A DNA stretch of 64,000 nt from VAZQ01 sp046733355 (GCA_046733355.1 JBKPOZ010000098.1:1-64000); one strand, 5' to 3'. Counted from the stretch's first letter, positions 32,791-41,754 are shown. Program-made: numbers and translations. Notes: generated by a model from the letters alone, not told the origin.

Positions 32791-34295
32791 CAGGATCGGC
32801 TGGGTGCGGCTCGCTTCTGCCGCCGTCGTTGCACCGAGGAAGGGATGCGCATGGCTTCCCGGTATTTTGCGACGGTTCGCCGGGCGATGTCGATCCCTGC
32901 CTTTCGGAGTTGCTCGACGATGCTGTCGTCCGACAGCACGTGATCGCCCGCCTCTGTGGCGATCAGCTCGCGAATCTGGTGGCGTACCGCTTCCGCCGAG
33001 TGCGCCTCACCTCCGTTTGCCGCTGGAATGGCCGCCGAGAAGAAGTATTTCAGCTCGAAAGTCCCACGATTGGTGGCCAGGTACTTGTTTGCGGTGACGC
33101 GCGAGACCGTCGACTCGTGCATGCCGATTGCCTCCGCGACGGTCTTGAGATTGAGCGGACGCAGATATCGAACGCCACCGGTGAAAAAGCCGTCCTGCTG
33201 ACGTACAATCTCTGTCGCTACTTTCAGGATCGTTTTGGCACGTTGATCGAGCGCCCGCACCAGCCAGGTGGCATTCTGCAGGCACTCGGCCAAATAGGCG
33301 CGCTCGCGTTCGTTACGCGCGGTTCGCGTAACCTTCGCATGATAGCTCTGGTCGATGAGCACCTTGGGGAGCGTGTCGGAGTTGAGCTCCACGGTGAAAC
33401 CGCCGTCCGCGTCAGGTCGCACGAAAATATCCGGGACCACCGATTGCACCAGGACGGAACCGAAAGCCAGACCTGGTTTCGGATTCAGCTGCCGGACCTC
33501 TGCGATCATGTCGGCCAGATCGTCCTGGTCCACGCCGCAGATTTTTCGCAGCGCAGCCAGGTCGCGCCGGGCGAGCACATCCAGATTGGCGATCAGCGCC
33601 TGCATTGCGGGATCGAAGCGCTCGCGCTCCTTGAGCTGAATGGCAAGGCATTCGGCAAGACCGCGCGCGCAGACGCCCGGCGGATCGAAGCCTTGCAGGA
33701 TTGCAAGAACGCGTTCCACCTCGGCCAGCGACGCACCAAGCTTCTCGGCTACACCGGACAGATCGGCCGGCAAATAGCCGTTTTCGTCAACGAGGCCGAT
33801 CAGGTATTGGCCGATCAGCTTGCGCGCCGGATCGCACACGGCCAGCGCCAGCTGAGCGGCAAGATGTTCGCTCAGCGAAGGTTCTGATGCGACGAAACGT
33901 TCGAGGTTGTAATCGCTGCGGCTGGTCGAACCGTTTGCGGTCCATTCCGAATGACGCGGACCGGCATGGCCGTTCGGCCGTAAGCCCGCGGGAGTGGCCT
34001 CTGCGGAGGGGGGCTCATCAGGATACAAGACCGTGCGTTCTCGTTCCCGCGGCCACACGGCAGTGTCCTGCGCATTGGACATGGCGTCGTACGACTGTGC
34101 CGCACCTGCATTTCGAAGGCTCGCTTCTTCCTCCTCTCCGCCGCGTTCAAGGAGCGGGTTGCGCTCGAGCTCTTGCTCGACATAGCGCGCGAGATCGACA
34201 TTTGAGAGTTGCAGCAGCTTGATGGCCTGCATCAGCTGCGGCGTCATGACAAGTGCGTGGCTTTGCCGAAGTTGCAGTCTTTGGCTCAGCGCCAT
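32790..34295 (-). CDS. rpoN: RNA polymerase sigma-54 factor
   Basis: 501 aa. The N-terminal activator-interacting region is glutamine/leucine rich (LSQRLQLRQSHALVMTPQLM followed by QAIKLLQLSNVDLARYVEQE). An acidic linker, the core-binding region (LAAQLALAVCDPARKLIGQY) and the DNA-binding part follow. The helix-turn-helix is in LKTVAEAIGMHESTVSRVTA and the diagnostic RpoN box is ARRTVAKYREAMRIPSS near the C-terminus. Sigma-54 directs transcription from -24/-12 promoters with AAA+ activators. In most relatives lptB precedes rpoN; here a 166-base gap follows pheT instead, with no clear terminator or promoter box visible. Confidence 0.96.
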   Translation of the reverse strand: MALSQRLQLRQSHALVMTPQLMQAIKLLQLSNVDLARYVEQELERNPLLERGGEEEEASLRNAGAAQSYDAMSNAQDTAVWPRERERTVLYPDEPPSAEATPAGLRPNGHAGPRHSEWTANGSTSRSDYNLERFVASEPSLSEHLAAQLALAVCDPARKLIGQYLIGLVDENGYLPADLSGVAEKLGASLAEVERVLAILQGFDPPGVCARGLAECLAIQLKERERFDPAMQALIANLDVLARRDLAALRKICGVDQDDLADMIAEVRQLNPKPGLAFGSVLVQSVVPDIFVRPDADGGFTVELNSDTLPKVLIDQSYHAKVTRTARNERERAYLAECLQNATWLVRALDQRAKTILKVATEIVRQQDGFFTGGVRYLRPLNLKTVAEAIGMHESTVSRVTANKYLATNRGTFELKYFFSAAIPAANGGEAHSAEAVRHQIRELIATEAGDHVLSDDSIVEQLRKAGIDIARRTVAKYREAMRIPSSVQRRRQKRAAPSRS

Positions 34296-34461
34296 GCGAA
34301 AACGCGGTCCAGCGGTGCGCGCCCCCGCAGCGCTTAGAAGCCGCGGCCGGCGAAGTGGTCCAATTCTTGCTTATCTGGTTCTCGGACGCCTGTACACCCG
34401 GTGTGGCACCCGTCGTTAATGCTGGGGACAAGCGCTGCAGAAGAAGTCCTCCTGAGTCACA

Positions 34462-36876
34462 CTAGGATCGCAGCGCCGCGCCGGTGCGTTTGCTCACTTC
34501 GGCAACGATCTTGTTCGCGACTGCTTCGATCTCCTGATCGGTCAGGGTCCTTTCCCGCGGCTGCAGCATCACAGAGATGGCAATCGACTTCTTGCCCGGC
34601 TCGATGCCGCGGCCTTCATAGAGATCGAATACACTCACGTCGGTGATCAGCTTGCGATCGGCATTTTGCGCCGCGCGCACGACATCGGCCGCGCGTACCG
34701 AACGATCGACCATAAAAGCAAAATCGCGCTCGACCGGTTGGAATGGCGAAAGCTCCAGCACGGGCCGTGTGCGCGTGGCCTTCGATCTCGGTTCGGGAAT
34801 GCGGTCGAGAATCACTTCAAATGCGGCCAGGGGGCCGGTCACGTCGAGCAGCTCGAGCGCTTGCGGATGCAGCTCGCCGAAAAACCCGAGCACATTCTGC
34901 GTACCCATCCGTATCGTGCCGCTGCGTCCCGGGTGGAACCAGGCGGGAGCGCCCGCAACAATTTGCAGCGCGGCAGTCGCCGCTCCGGCAGCCGCAAGCG
35001 CCGCCAGCGCATCGGCTTTGACGTCGAACGCATTGACCTCGGCAATGGGTGCCGACCAATGGCGTCCGCTGCCTTGCGGTTTTGCCCAGCGGCGGCGCAC
35101 TCCGGCGGCGCTCGTGAGCTGATCCTCCGCAGCTTCGCCGGTGAAAATCTGTCCCACTTCGAACAGCGCGATATCCGGAAAACCGCGATCGCTGTTCCGC
35201 TGCGCAGCGAGCGCCAGCCCCGGAATGAGGCTCGGCCGCATCTCCGAAAGCTCGGCCGAGATCGGGTTGGCGAGCGCGAGCTCGGCCTTGCCGCCGAAAA
35301 AGCGCGCCGGCCGCGGCGCGATGAACGACCAGCTGACCGCCTCAACCATGCCGCGCGCGGCTAGCGCGCGAATGACTTTGCGTCGCCGTCGCTGAATGGA
35401 CGTGAGCACGGGTTGGTGCGGCGCCTCGCCCCGATCAAACGGCACCGATGGAATGCGATCAACGCCAATCATCCGCACGATCTCTTCGACGAGATCGGCT
35501 TTGCCTTCCACATCTGTACGCCAGGATGGCACGGTGACTCGCAGGCTGGCTTTCGATTGCGTTGTTTCAAAGCCGAGGCGATCAAGCACGCGCGCCATTT
35601 CGGAGAGGGGAAGTTCGAGACCGGTCAGGCGGGCAACCTCGCTGCCAGGAAAATCGATACTGCTGCGACCAACATCGGTTTTGCCGGCCATCACCACATG
35701 CGACGGAGCCCCTCCGCATAGCTCAAGCACCATCGTGGTCGCGAGCTCGAGCCCCGGCTGCATGAAGACGGGATCGACCCCCCGCTCGAACCGATACCGC
35801 GCGTCCGAGGTTACACCGAGCTTGCGTCCGGTCTGCGCGATGTTGGGCGCATCCCACAGCGCCGACTCAATCAGCACGTCCGTGGTCGCATCCGTGCAGC
35901 CGGTCTCCTCCCCGCCCATGATGCCCGAAAGCGATTCCACGCCTCGCTCGTCGGCAATGACGCACATCGACTCATCGAGCCCGTAGCGCTTGCCGTCGAG
36001 TGCAAGCAGACTCTCGCCGGCGCGCGCGCGGCGAACGGTTAGGTTGCCGTGCACCTTGGCGGCATCAAATACGTGCAGCGGACGGCCGCGGTCATAAGTG
36101 ATGAAATTGGTGATATCGACCAGCGCGTTGATGGGACGCAAGCCGATGGCGCACAGCCGCCGCTGCAGCCATGCCGGCGAAGGACCGTTCTTGACGCCCC
36201 GCACCATGCGCAGCGAGAAGGCAGGGCACAACGATGGCCAAGCACCAAACTCGAGCTTCACCTGCACCGGACAGGGGAAGCTCCCCGCCGCCGGAGTCGG
36301 CGGCCGATCGATGAACTTGCCCAACTCGGCTGCGGCAAGATCCCGGGCGATCCCGTTCACGCCCGTGCAGTCGCCTCGATTAGGCGTGAGATTGATCTCG
36401 ATTAGGGCATCGTCGAGGCCCGCCCAAGCGGCGTAGCTCCTGCCCACCGGCGCATCGGCCGGCAACTCGATAATGCCTTGGTGATCGTCAGAAATTTGCA
36501 GTTCGTATTCGGAGACGAGCATGCCGCGGCTTTCAACGCCGCGAATCTTGCCCACCCCCAGCGTGATGTTCTTGCCCGGAATGTAGGCGCCGGGCGCTAC
36601 AAACACACCTTTCATGCCGGCGCGTGCATTGGGCGCGCCGCACACGACCTGAACCGGATCGCCGCTGCCCGTATCCACCATGCACACGCGTAGGCGATCG
36701 GCATTGGGGTGCTGCTCCGCCGAAATCACGCGCGCAATGGAAAACGGCGCAAGCAGATGAGCTCGGTCCTCGACCCGCTCAACCTCGAGGCCGATCATTG
36801 TGAGCTTGTCGACGATGGCCGCGAGCGAAGCGTCGGCCTCGAGATGCTCCTTGAGCCAGGCGAGCGTGAACTTCAT
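34462..36876 (-). CDS. pheT: Phenylalanine-tRNA ligase beta subunit
   Basis: 804 aa from the second of two adjacent ATGs (36876; 36879 is the other). MKFTLAWLKEHLEADASLAA is the standard N-terminus. The tRNA-binding OB domain has VVCGAPNARAGMKGVFVAPG, the B3/B4 editing domain includes FITYDRGRPLHVFDAAKV, B5 has RYRFERGVDPVFMQPGLE, and the C-terminal anticodon-binding FDX-ACB domain has LSPFQPVERDFAFMVDRSVR and RTLTDQEIEAVANKIV. With PheS it forms the alpha2-beta2 enzyme that charges tRNA-Phe. Separated from pheS by about 130 bases that hold a large palindromic repeat, so expression from the pheS transcript must pass through it. Confidence 0.96.
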   Translation of the reverse strand: MKFTLAWLKEHLEADASLAAIVDKLTMIGLEVERVEDRAHLLAPFSIARVISAEQHPNADRLRVCMVDTGSGDPVQVVCGAPNARAGMKGVFVAPGAYIPGKNITLGVGKIRGVESRGMLVSEYELQISDDHQGIIELPADAPVGRSYAAWAGLDDALIEINLTPNRGDCTGVNGIARDLAAAELGKFIDRPPTPAAGSFPCPVQVKLEFGAWPSLCPAFSLRMVRGVKNGPSPAWLQRRLCAIGLRPINALVDITNFITYDRGRPLHVFDAAKVHGNLTVRRARAGESLLALDGKRYGLDESMCVIADERGVESLSGIMGGEETGCTDATTDVLIESALWDAPNIAQTGRKLGVTSDARYRFERGVDPVFMQPGLELATTMVLELCGGAPSHVVMAGKTDVGRSSIDFPGSEVARLTGLELPLSEMARVLDRLGFETTQSKASLRVTVPSWRTDVEGKADLVEEIVRMIGVDRIPSVPFDRGEAPHQPVLTSIQRRRRKVIRALAARGMVEAVSWSFIAPRPARFFGGKAELALANPISAELSEMRPSLIPGLALAAQRNSDRGFPDIALFEVGQIFTGEAAEDQLTSAAGVRRRWAKPQGSGRHWSAPIAEVNAFDVKADALAALAAAGAATAALQIVAGAPAWFHPGRSGTIRMGTQNVLGFFGELHPQALELLDVTGPLAAFEVILDRIPEPRSKATRTRPVLELSPFQPVERDFAFMVDRSVRAADVVRAAQNADRKLITDVSVFDLYEGRGIEPGKKSIAISVMLQPRERTLTDQEIEAVANKIVAEVSKRTGAALRS

Positions 36877-36894
36877 CATGGCAGCAGCCGCGCC

Positions 36895-36994
36895 GTCATT
36901 CCGGCCGAGGCCGAAGGCCGAGAGCCGGAATCCATAAGCCCAGGCCTGTGGTTATGGATTCCGGGCCCGCCGCTACGCGGCGCCCCGGAATGAC
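36895..36994. repeat. 100-bp imperfect palindrome between pheS and pheT
   Basis: GTCATTCCGGCCGAGGCCGA at the left and its counterpart CGCCCCGGAATGAC at the right form the outer arms; GCCGGAATCCATAA and TTATGGATTCCGGGC form the inner arms. The core CATTCCGG...GGAATCCATAA words match a repeat very common in Bradyrhizobium-like genomes (established knowledge). In RNA it would fold into a long branched hairpin inside the phenylalanyl-tRNA synthetase message. Confidence 0.85.
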
Positions 36995-37005
36995 CGCGTC
37001 CGTGG

Positions 37006-38088
37006 TCACGGGCTCAGGCCGCCTGCGAGCGTCGGCAGGTCGAGCGGCTTGAATCCGTAATGGGACAGCCAGCGCACGTCCGATTCGAAGAACGCGCGGA
37101 GGTCGGGCATGCCATATTTGAGCATTGCCACCCGGTCGATTCCCATGCCCCATGCGAAGCCCTGATAGACATCGGGATCAAGCCCGCAATTGCGCAGCAC
37201 GTTGGGATGCACCATCCCGCAACCGAGAATCTCGAGCCAATCCTCGCCTTCGCCGAATCGGATCTCGCCCTTCTCGCGCTTGCACTGGATATCGACTTCG
37301 AGAGACGGCTCCGTGAAGGGAAAATATGACGGCCGAAAGCGCATCTTCACCTGGTCCACTTCAAAGAACGCTCGGCAGAACTCGCTCAAAATCCACTTCA
37401 GGTGACCGAGATGGGAGCTTCTGTCGATGACGAGACCTTCCACCTGGTGGAACATGGGCGTGTGGGTCTGATCGCTGTCGCTGCGGTAGGTGCGGCCCGG
37501 AATGATTACCCGGATCGGAGGTCGGGCGGCCAGCATGGTCCTGATCTGCACCGGCGAGGTGTGCGTCCGCAGCAGCAGCCGAGAGCCGTCGGGCTTCGCG
37601 CCGAAGTAAAAAGTATCGTGCATGTCGCGGGCCGGGTGGCTTTCCGCAAAATTGAGCTTGGTGAAATTGTAGTCCTCGCTTTCGATGTCCGGACCTTCGG
37701 CCACCGCAAAGCCCATGTCGGAGAATATGGTGACAATCTCCTCGGTCACCTGGCTGACTGGATGCACGCGTCCGGCCTCAGCCGCCGTCTCCCGCACTGG
37801 CAGCGTGACATCGACCGTGTCGGTAACGAGACGCTCTGCCAGCGCCGCATTTTTTAATTCGTCCTTGCGCGCGGCGATCGCGGCGCTCACGCGATCCTTG
37901 ACGCGATTGATGAGCGCGCCTTGTTGCTTGCGCTCCTCGGGAACCATCGTGCCGAGCGTCTTGAGCAGGGCAGTGATCGAGCCATGCTTGCCCAACGCGG
38001 CGATGCGTGTCGCCTCGAGGGCGGCTTCGTCCTTCGCCGCGGCTACTGCACTTACGAGCTCGGTTTCCAGCGCGGAAAGATCGGTCAC
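37006..38088 (-). CDS. pheS: Phenylalanine-tRNA ligase alpha subunit
   Basis: 360 aa. The N-terminal coiled coil (TDLSALETELVSAVAAAKDE) contacts tRNA. The catalytic class-II core shows HPARDMHDTFYF (motif 1 area), RTHTSPVQIRTM, VIIPGRTYRSDSDQTHTPMF with the HQVEGL motif-2 block, FFPF-like FRPSYFPFTEPSLEVDIQC and motif 3 GFAWGMGIDRVAMLKYGMPD. It follows rplT by six bases, the conserved translation cluster order infC-rpmI-rplT-pheS-pheT. In the phenylalanine pocket the alanine/serine-sensitive position cannot be assigned safely by eye. Confidence 0.97.
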   Translation of the reverse strand: MTDLSALETELVSAVAAAKDEAALEATRIAALGKHGSITALLKTLGTMVPEERKQQGALINRVKDRVSAAIAARKDELKNAALAERLVTDTVDVTLPVRETAAEAGRVHPVSQVTEEIVTIFSDMGFAVAEGPDIESEDYNFTKLNFAESHPARDMHDTFYFGAKPDGSRLLLRTHTSPVQIRTMLAARPPIRVIIPGRTYRSDSDQTHTPMFHQVEGLVIDRSSHLGHLKWILSEFCRAFFEVDQVKMRFRPSYFPFTEPSLEVDIQCKREKGEIRFGEGEDWLEILGCGMVHPNVLRNCGLDPDVYQGFAWGMGIDRVAMLKYGMPDLRAFFESDVRWLSHYGFKPLDLPTLAGGLSP

Positions 38089-38094
38089 CGAGTG

Positions 38095-38454
38095 TCAGGC
38101 CGCGATGGCGGCTTTCGCTTGCTGCACGACCGCCTCGAATGCCACCGGCTCGCGGATCGCCAGATCCGACAGCAGCTTGCGATCCATGACAAGGCCCGCT
38201 TTCCCAAGCCCGAATATAAATCGGCTATAGGTCAGCCCGAACGGACGCACCGCCGCATTGAGCCGCTGGATCCAGAGCGCCCGAAACGTGCGTTTTCTCC
38301 GCTTGCGATCGCGATAGGCGTACTGATTGGCCTTCTCCACCGCCTGTTTGGCAACGCGAATGGTGTTCTTGCGCCGCCCATAATAGCCCTTTGCCGCCTT
38401 GAGCACCTTCTTGTGCTTCGCGTGAGCGGTGACTCCGCGCTTGACCCGTGCCAT
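38095..38454 (-). CDS. rplT: 50S ribosomal protein L20
   Basis: 119 aa from ATG 38454 (the frame to 38529 overlaps rpmI). MARVKRGVTAHAKHKKVLKA, GYYGRRKNTIRVAKQAVEKA, YRDRKRRKRTFRALWIQRLN and LTYSRFIFGLGKAGL are the family sequence throughout. A basic RNA-binding N-terminal helix contacts 23S rRNA. Starts seven bases after rpmI. In many bacteria L20 represses its own operon; no obvious mimic structure was seen here. Confidence 0.97.
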   Translation of the reverse strand: MARVKRGVTAHAKHKKVLKAAKGYYGRRKNTIRVAKQAVEKANQYAYRDRKRRKRTFRALWIQRLNAAVRPFGLTYSRFIFGLGKAGLVMDRKLLSDLAIREPVAFEAVVQQAKAAIAA

Positions 38455-38461
38455 GGCTCGT

Positions 38462-38662
38462 TCACCCGTTCGGAAGAAAGTATTTCTTGACCGTGTCGCC
38501 GTCGGTCTTGAACAGAACATTTGTGCCACGCAGCTGACGGATCTGCTTGTTGGTACGTTTGATCATGCCGTGACGCTTGCGGGACTGCTGATAAAGCACC
38601 TTGCCGCCCGCCGTGATCTTGAATCGCTTCTTGGCGCCGGACTTGGTCTTGATCTTGGGCAT
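38462..38662 (-). CDS. rpmI: 50S ribosomal protein L35
   Basis: 66 aa from ATG 38662, preceded by a strong ribosome site (GCAGGAGAGCAG). MPKIKTKSGAKKRFKITAGG, KRHGMIKRTNKQIRQLRGT and DGDTVKKYFLPNG cover the whole standard protein. The 166-base gap to infC upstream is longer than in enterics and may hold its own promoter. An inverted repeat at 38785-38829 lies in that gap. Confidence 0.96.
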   Translation of the reverse strand: MPKIKTKSGAKKRFKITAGGKVLYQQSRKRHGMIKRTNKQIRQLRGTNVLFKTDGDTVKKYFLPNG

Positions 38663-38784
38663 TCTGCTCTCCTGCGCCAAAGTCCGCTCGCCGGCAGAGC
38701 CGCATCTGCTCACGGAAGCCTGAAGATGCGCGACGTGCCACGGCAGCCCGCGTCAGCCGGGCGCGGCGCGCCGGCTTATGGCAG

Positions 38785-38829
38785 AGCGCAGCCAAAAACA
38801 CAACCAGGTGAACGGGATGCGGCTGCGCT
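38785..38829 (-). other. Nine-base-pair inverted repeat just after infC
   Basis: AGCGCAGCC and GGCTGCGCT at 38785-38793 and 38821-38829 are exact reverse complements with a 27-base loop containing a run of five U in the minus-strand RNA. It begins at the first base of the infC stop codon. The U run is in the loop and not after the stem, so it is not a standard terminator. It may be an mRNA processing or stability structure, or chance. Confidence 0.35.
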
Positions 38830-39368
38830 TAGCGGGGCGCGAGCACCATCACCACTTGTCGGCCCTCGAAACGGGGCTCCTGCTCCACCTTGGCAATCTT
38901 GGTCGTGTCGTCCCGCACCCGGTTGAGGAGCTGATAGCCGAGCTCCTGATGCGCCATTTCACGACCACGGAAGCGCAACGTCACCTTGACTTTGTCGCCT
39001 TCCTCGAAGAAGCGCTGCATGGAGCGCATTTTGACGCCGTAGTCGTGGTCGTCGATCATGGGCCGAAGCTTGATCTCCTTGACCTCGACCACCTTCTGGC
39101 GCTTGCGCGCCTCGGCCGCCTTTTTTTGTGCCTGATATTTGTACTTGCCGTAGTCGAGAATCTTGCAGACCGGCGGGGATGAATTGGGAGCGATCTCAAC
39201 GAGATCGAGGCTGGCCTCCTGGGCCTTCTGGAGCGCGATCGCTATGTCGACAGGGCCATGATTGTGGCCGGTCTGATCGATCAATTGTACCTGTGGAACG
39301 CGAATCTCCTCGTTGATGCGCGGCCCTTCCTTGGCGGCGGGCTGCACGGGTCTCATGGGACGACGAAT
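38829..39368 (-). CDS. infC: Translation initiation factor IF-3, probable AUU start
   Basis: 179 aa when read from ATT at 39368. The IF-3 N domain has GPRINEEIRVPQVQLIDQTG and ALQKAQEASLDLVEIAPNSS; PPVCKILDYGKYKYQAQKK is the linker helix; the C domain has VKEIKLRPMIDDHDYGVKMR and VTLRFRGREMAHQELG. The frame stays open upstream to 39449, but the best ribosome site (AGGAG) lies nine bases before the ATT. Reading from it gives (M)RRPMRPVQPAAKEGPRINE, which matches the MRRP start typical of rhizobial IF-3. An internal ATG four codons later has no good site. AUU starts are known for infC in enterics, where they permit self-regulation. Confidence 0.94.
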   Translation of the reverse strand: MRRPMRPVQPAAKEGPRINEEIRVPQVQLIDQTGHNHGPVDIAIALQKAQEASLDLVEIAPNSSPPVCKILDYGKYKYQAQKKAAEARKRQKVVEVKEIKLRPMIDDHDYGVKMRSMQRFFEEGDKVKVTLRFRGREMAHQELGYQLLNRVRDDTTKIAKVEQEPRFEGRQVVMVLAPR

Positions 39369-39553
39369 GGCTATGCTCTCCTCTTGCTGTTGCGGCTGGC
39401 CTGCCGCAGCAGGCCCGCAAAAGATCAGTACAAACTCCCGATAAGTCAACGGCTAATCGGGCCTTTCGTTGACGACTTTTGCGTTCGGAAAAATTGTCCG
39501 CGACAGTGTCGAACTGGCAACACTGTCGCAGGATCGTTGCGACGCTCAACGGC

Positions 39554-39622
39554 GTAGCCCGGATGAGCGAAGCGATATCCGGGAAGTCGACCCCGCATAT
39601 CGCTGGCGCTCATGCGGGCTAC
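39554..39622. repeat. 69-bp palindromic repeat (copy A of the GTAGCCCG family)
   Basis: It begins GTAGCCCGGATGAGCGAAGC and ends with the complementary arm GCTGGCGCTCATGCGGGCTAC, with ATATCCGGG and CCCGCATAT inner arms. A second, inverted copy lies at 63206-63276. It is located between infC and the GT4 gene. The rest of the 259-base gap (39369-39553) shows no gene I can support. Confidence 0.85.
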
Positions 39623-39627
39623 GGAGC

Positions 39628-40872
39628 TCAGGCATCATCGCGCGCGAGCAGCGAGGTGTACACGGCGCGGGTCGCGACCGCGATGCTGCGCGGGGAGAAC
39701 ATGTACTCTGCGAATTGGCGCGCGCGCGCGGACATGGCCCGATAGGCAGTGCTATCGAGCGCGAACGCCTGAGCGAGCGCGTGCGCGAACGCCGCCACGT
39801 CCTGCGGCTCGACAACCCAGCCGGTACGGATGTCCTCGGGCATTTCGGGAGGCGTAACGACATGCTCCGGCAGGGCGCCAACCCGCGAAGTCACCACCGG
39901 CCGCCCCATAGCTTGCGCCTCAGCCACCGCCCGGCCCAGGAGCGGCGGCTCGATTGCGGTCACCATCACCACGTCCGCGGCTGCGTATGCAGCCGGCATG
40001 TCCCGGCAGTGGCCCGCAAATCGCAGCAGCGACTGCACCCCCCGCGCACGTGCCGCCTCGGCGAGGAAACGCGCATAGCGGCGAAAGCTCTCGTGCTCAC
40101 CCGCCATGATGAAGGCGAAGTCCTTGCTGCCGCTTTCGATCAGAAGCCGCGCGACCGCAGGCAGCACGAGTTGACCGTTCCAGGGCGCTACGCGCCCGGG
40201 GATGAGGACGACGCGCTCGTTTGGCTGGACGCGCCACGTTTTGCGCACAGCCTCCACGCGTTCCACCGTCACGGCTGCAGGATTGAATGTCGCCGTATTG
40301 ATGCTGCGCGGAATGACGGTGAGGCGGTCGCGGGCAAGGCCGTGACGCTCGATCACCGGCGCCGCCGCGAATTGCGACGGAGTAATTACGCGGTCCCCAC
40401 GCGCGAGCGCGCTCGCCCACCAGGCGCGCCAACCGGAAACAGCCGGAACATCGGGAAGTGTCGTGACCAGCCATACGGCAATCTGTGCCGCGGCCATTTG
40501 CGCGCTCCACGCCCCGGCCACGCTCTGCGCATGCACGATATCGATCCGCTCGGAGGCAATGAGACGTTCGATACGGCGAGCACTGCTGCGCACGCGCAAC
40601 GGGTTAATCGTGTCGTTGACCAGAGGAACCCAATCGCCGCCCGCCGTCTTCAGCTCGGCTGCAAGAGGCCCGTCCTCCGCCGCAATGATCGCGCGCGCGC
40701 CGGCGCGCAAAAGCGCATGCGCGACGTCGACGGCGGTGCGGGCGACCGGCTCCTCGCGCAAGGCGGGCACGACCTGCAGGATCGTGGCGCCGGCAAGACT
40801 GCGCGGCGAGGCATGCTGCTCTGGATAATCCGCGCTCAAGCACCTAATCCCGGCGTATCGCTCTGCTGCCAC
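39628..40872 (-). CDS. Glycosyltransferase family 4
   Basis: 414 aa. N-terminal GATILQVVPALREEPVARTA leads the acceptor domain; ERIDIVHAQSVAGAWSAQMA and LARGDRVITPSQFAAAPVIE follow, then HGLARDRLTVIPRSINTATF. The donor domain has VVLIPGRVAPWNGQLVLPAV, the RFAGHCRDMPAAYAAADVVM segment and the glutamate block PPLLGRAVAEAQAMGRPVVT. Similar enzymes in this order act in lipopolysaccharide or exopolysaccharide assembly, but this one stands alone between infC and a divergent hydrolase, away from the main sugar cluster. Several in-frame starts exist; a start 27 codons in, just ahead of GATILQVVP, is also reasonable. Confidence 0.85.
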   Translation of the reverse strand: MAAERYAGIRCLSADYPEQHASPRSLAGATILQVVPALREEPVARTAVDVAHALLRAGARAIIAAEDGPLAAELKTAGGDWVPLVNDTINPLRVRSSARRIERLIASERIDIVHAQSVAGAWSAQMAAAQIAVWLVTTLPDVPAVSGWRAWWASALARGDRVITPSQFAAAPVIERHGLARDRLTVIPRSINTATFNPAAVTVERVEAVRKTWRVQPNERVVLIPGRVAPWNGQLVLPAVARLLIESGSKDFAFIMAGEHESFRRYARFLAEAARARGVQSLLRFAGHCRDMPAAYAAADVVMVTAIEPPLLGRAVAEAQAMGRPVVTSRVGALPEHVVTPPEMPEDIRTGWVVEPQDVAAFAHALAQAFALDSTAYRAMSARARQFAEYMFSPRSIAVATRAVYTSLLARDDA

Positions 40873-40941
40873 GCATCACGTGCTTGCATTGACGGGAATC
40901 CGCGCTGTCCTGCGCGTGCACAGGTTCTCTTGGCGCCTCGG

Positions 40942-41754
40942 ATGAACGATGTTTGCCTGAAATTCCTCGAGGTTGGAACCGGCAAAGCAGCCCGTCGGAT
41001 CGCAGTTCGCCACAGCGACGGCATGCCGCCCGCGCTTTTCTGGCTTGGCGGCTTTCGTTCCGACATGCGAGGCACGAAGGCGCAAGCGCTGGCGCAATGG
41101 GCGAGAGCACGGCAACGCGCGGTCACCCGCTTCGACTATTCAGGTCATGGGGAATCCCGCGGCGATTTCCGCGAAGGCACGATCGGGCGCTGGCTCGAAG
41201 AGGCCATTGCCGTGTTGGATGCTCTCTGCCGCGGACCGCAGATCGTCGTCGGATCGTCGATGGGCGGCTGGCTCGCGCTCCTGCTCGCCCGCAAAATTGC
41301 CGCGCGGGCACAATCACCCGCAACGATCGCCGGGCTGGTGCTGATCGCGCCGGCAGTGGATTTCACTGAAGAGCTGATGTGGAAGCGGTTTGCCCCCGAA
41401 GTGCGCAGGCAAATCGAAGAATCGGGCGTGTATGCAAGGTCCTCCCAATATTCAACGGAGCCCTACCTCATTACGCGCGGGCTCATCGAGGACGGGCGCA
41501 ATCATCTGCTGCTGGAGAGCATGATCGAGACCGGCTGCCCCGTGCGTATCCTGCAGGGGGTGCAGGATCCTGATGTCCCCTGGGGGCACGCGGTCGAGCT
41601 CACCACGCGTTTTGCGCGCGATGATGTCGTCCTCACCCTTGTGAAGGATGGCGACCATCGCCTCTCCCGACCCGAGGACATTGAGCGCCTGCTGGCCGCT
41701 GTGGCCGAATTCGACCTACGTTCCGAGCCCGAGGCACAAGACAAGCGAAGCTAG
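40942..41754 (+). CDS. Alpha/beta hydrolase
   Basis: 270 aa from ATG 40942; the frame is open far upstream but that part mirrors the divergent glycosyltransferase. Alpha/beta-hydrolase signatures in order: PALFWLGGFRSDMRGTKAQA (oxyanion strand), VTRFDYSGHGESRGDFREG, nucleophile elbow IVVGSSMGGWLALLLA (Ser of GSSMGG), PVRILQGVQDPDVPWGHA (Asp) and LVKDGDHRLSRPEDI (His), so the triad is complete. Probable esterase or thioesterase; proteins with this pattern are common next to rhizobial core genes. Substrate unknown. The 69-base divergent gap to the glycosyltransferase is too short to show clear promoters. Confidence 0.88.
   Translation: MNDVCLKFLEVGTGKAARRIAVRHSDGMPPALFWLGGFRSDMRGTKAQALAQWARARQRAVTRFDYSGHGESRGDFREGTIGRWLEEAIAVLDALCRGPQIVVGSSMGGWLALLLARKIAARAQSPATIAGLVLIAPAVDFTEELMWKRFAPEVRRQIEESGVYARSSQYSTEPYLITRGLIEDGRNHLLLESMIETGCPVRILQGVQDPDVPWGHAVELTTRFARDDVVLTLVKDGDHRLSRPEDIERLLAAVAEFDLRSEPEAQDKRS

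Noticed and set aside
38728..38740. TGGCACGTCGCGC on the minus strand upstream of rpmI as a sigma-54 promoter
   Set aside because: The -24-like TGGCAC is present but the GC of the -12 element is two bases out of place, so it does not fit the consensus.
39469..40941. Upstream part of the long plus-strand frame ending at 41754
   Set aside because: It mirrors the minus-strand glycosyltransferase gene and has Arg/His/Cys-rich composition. The alpha/beta hydrolase fold begins only after ATG 40942.
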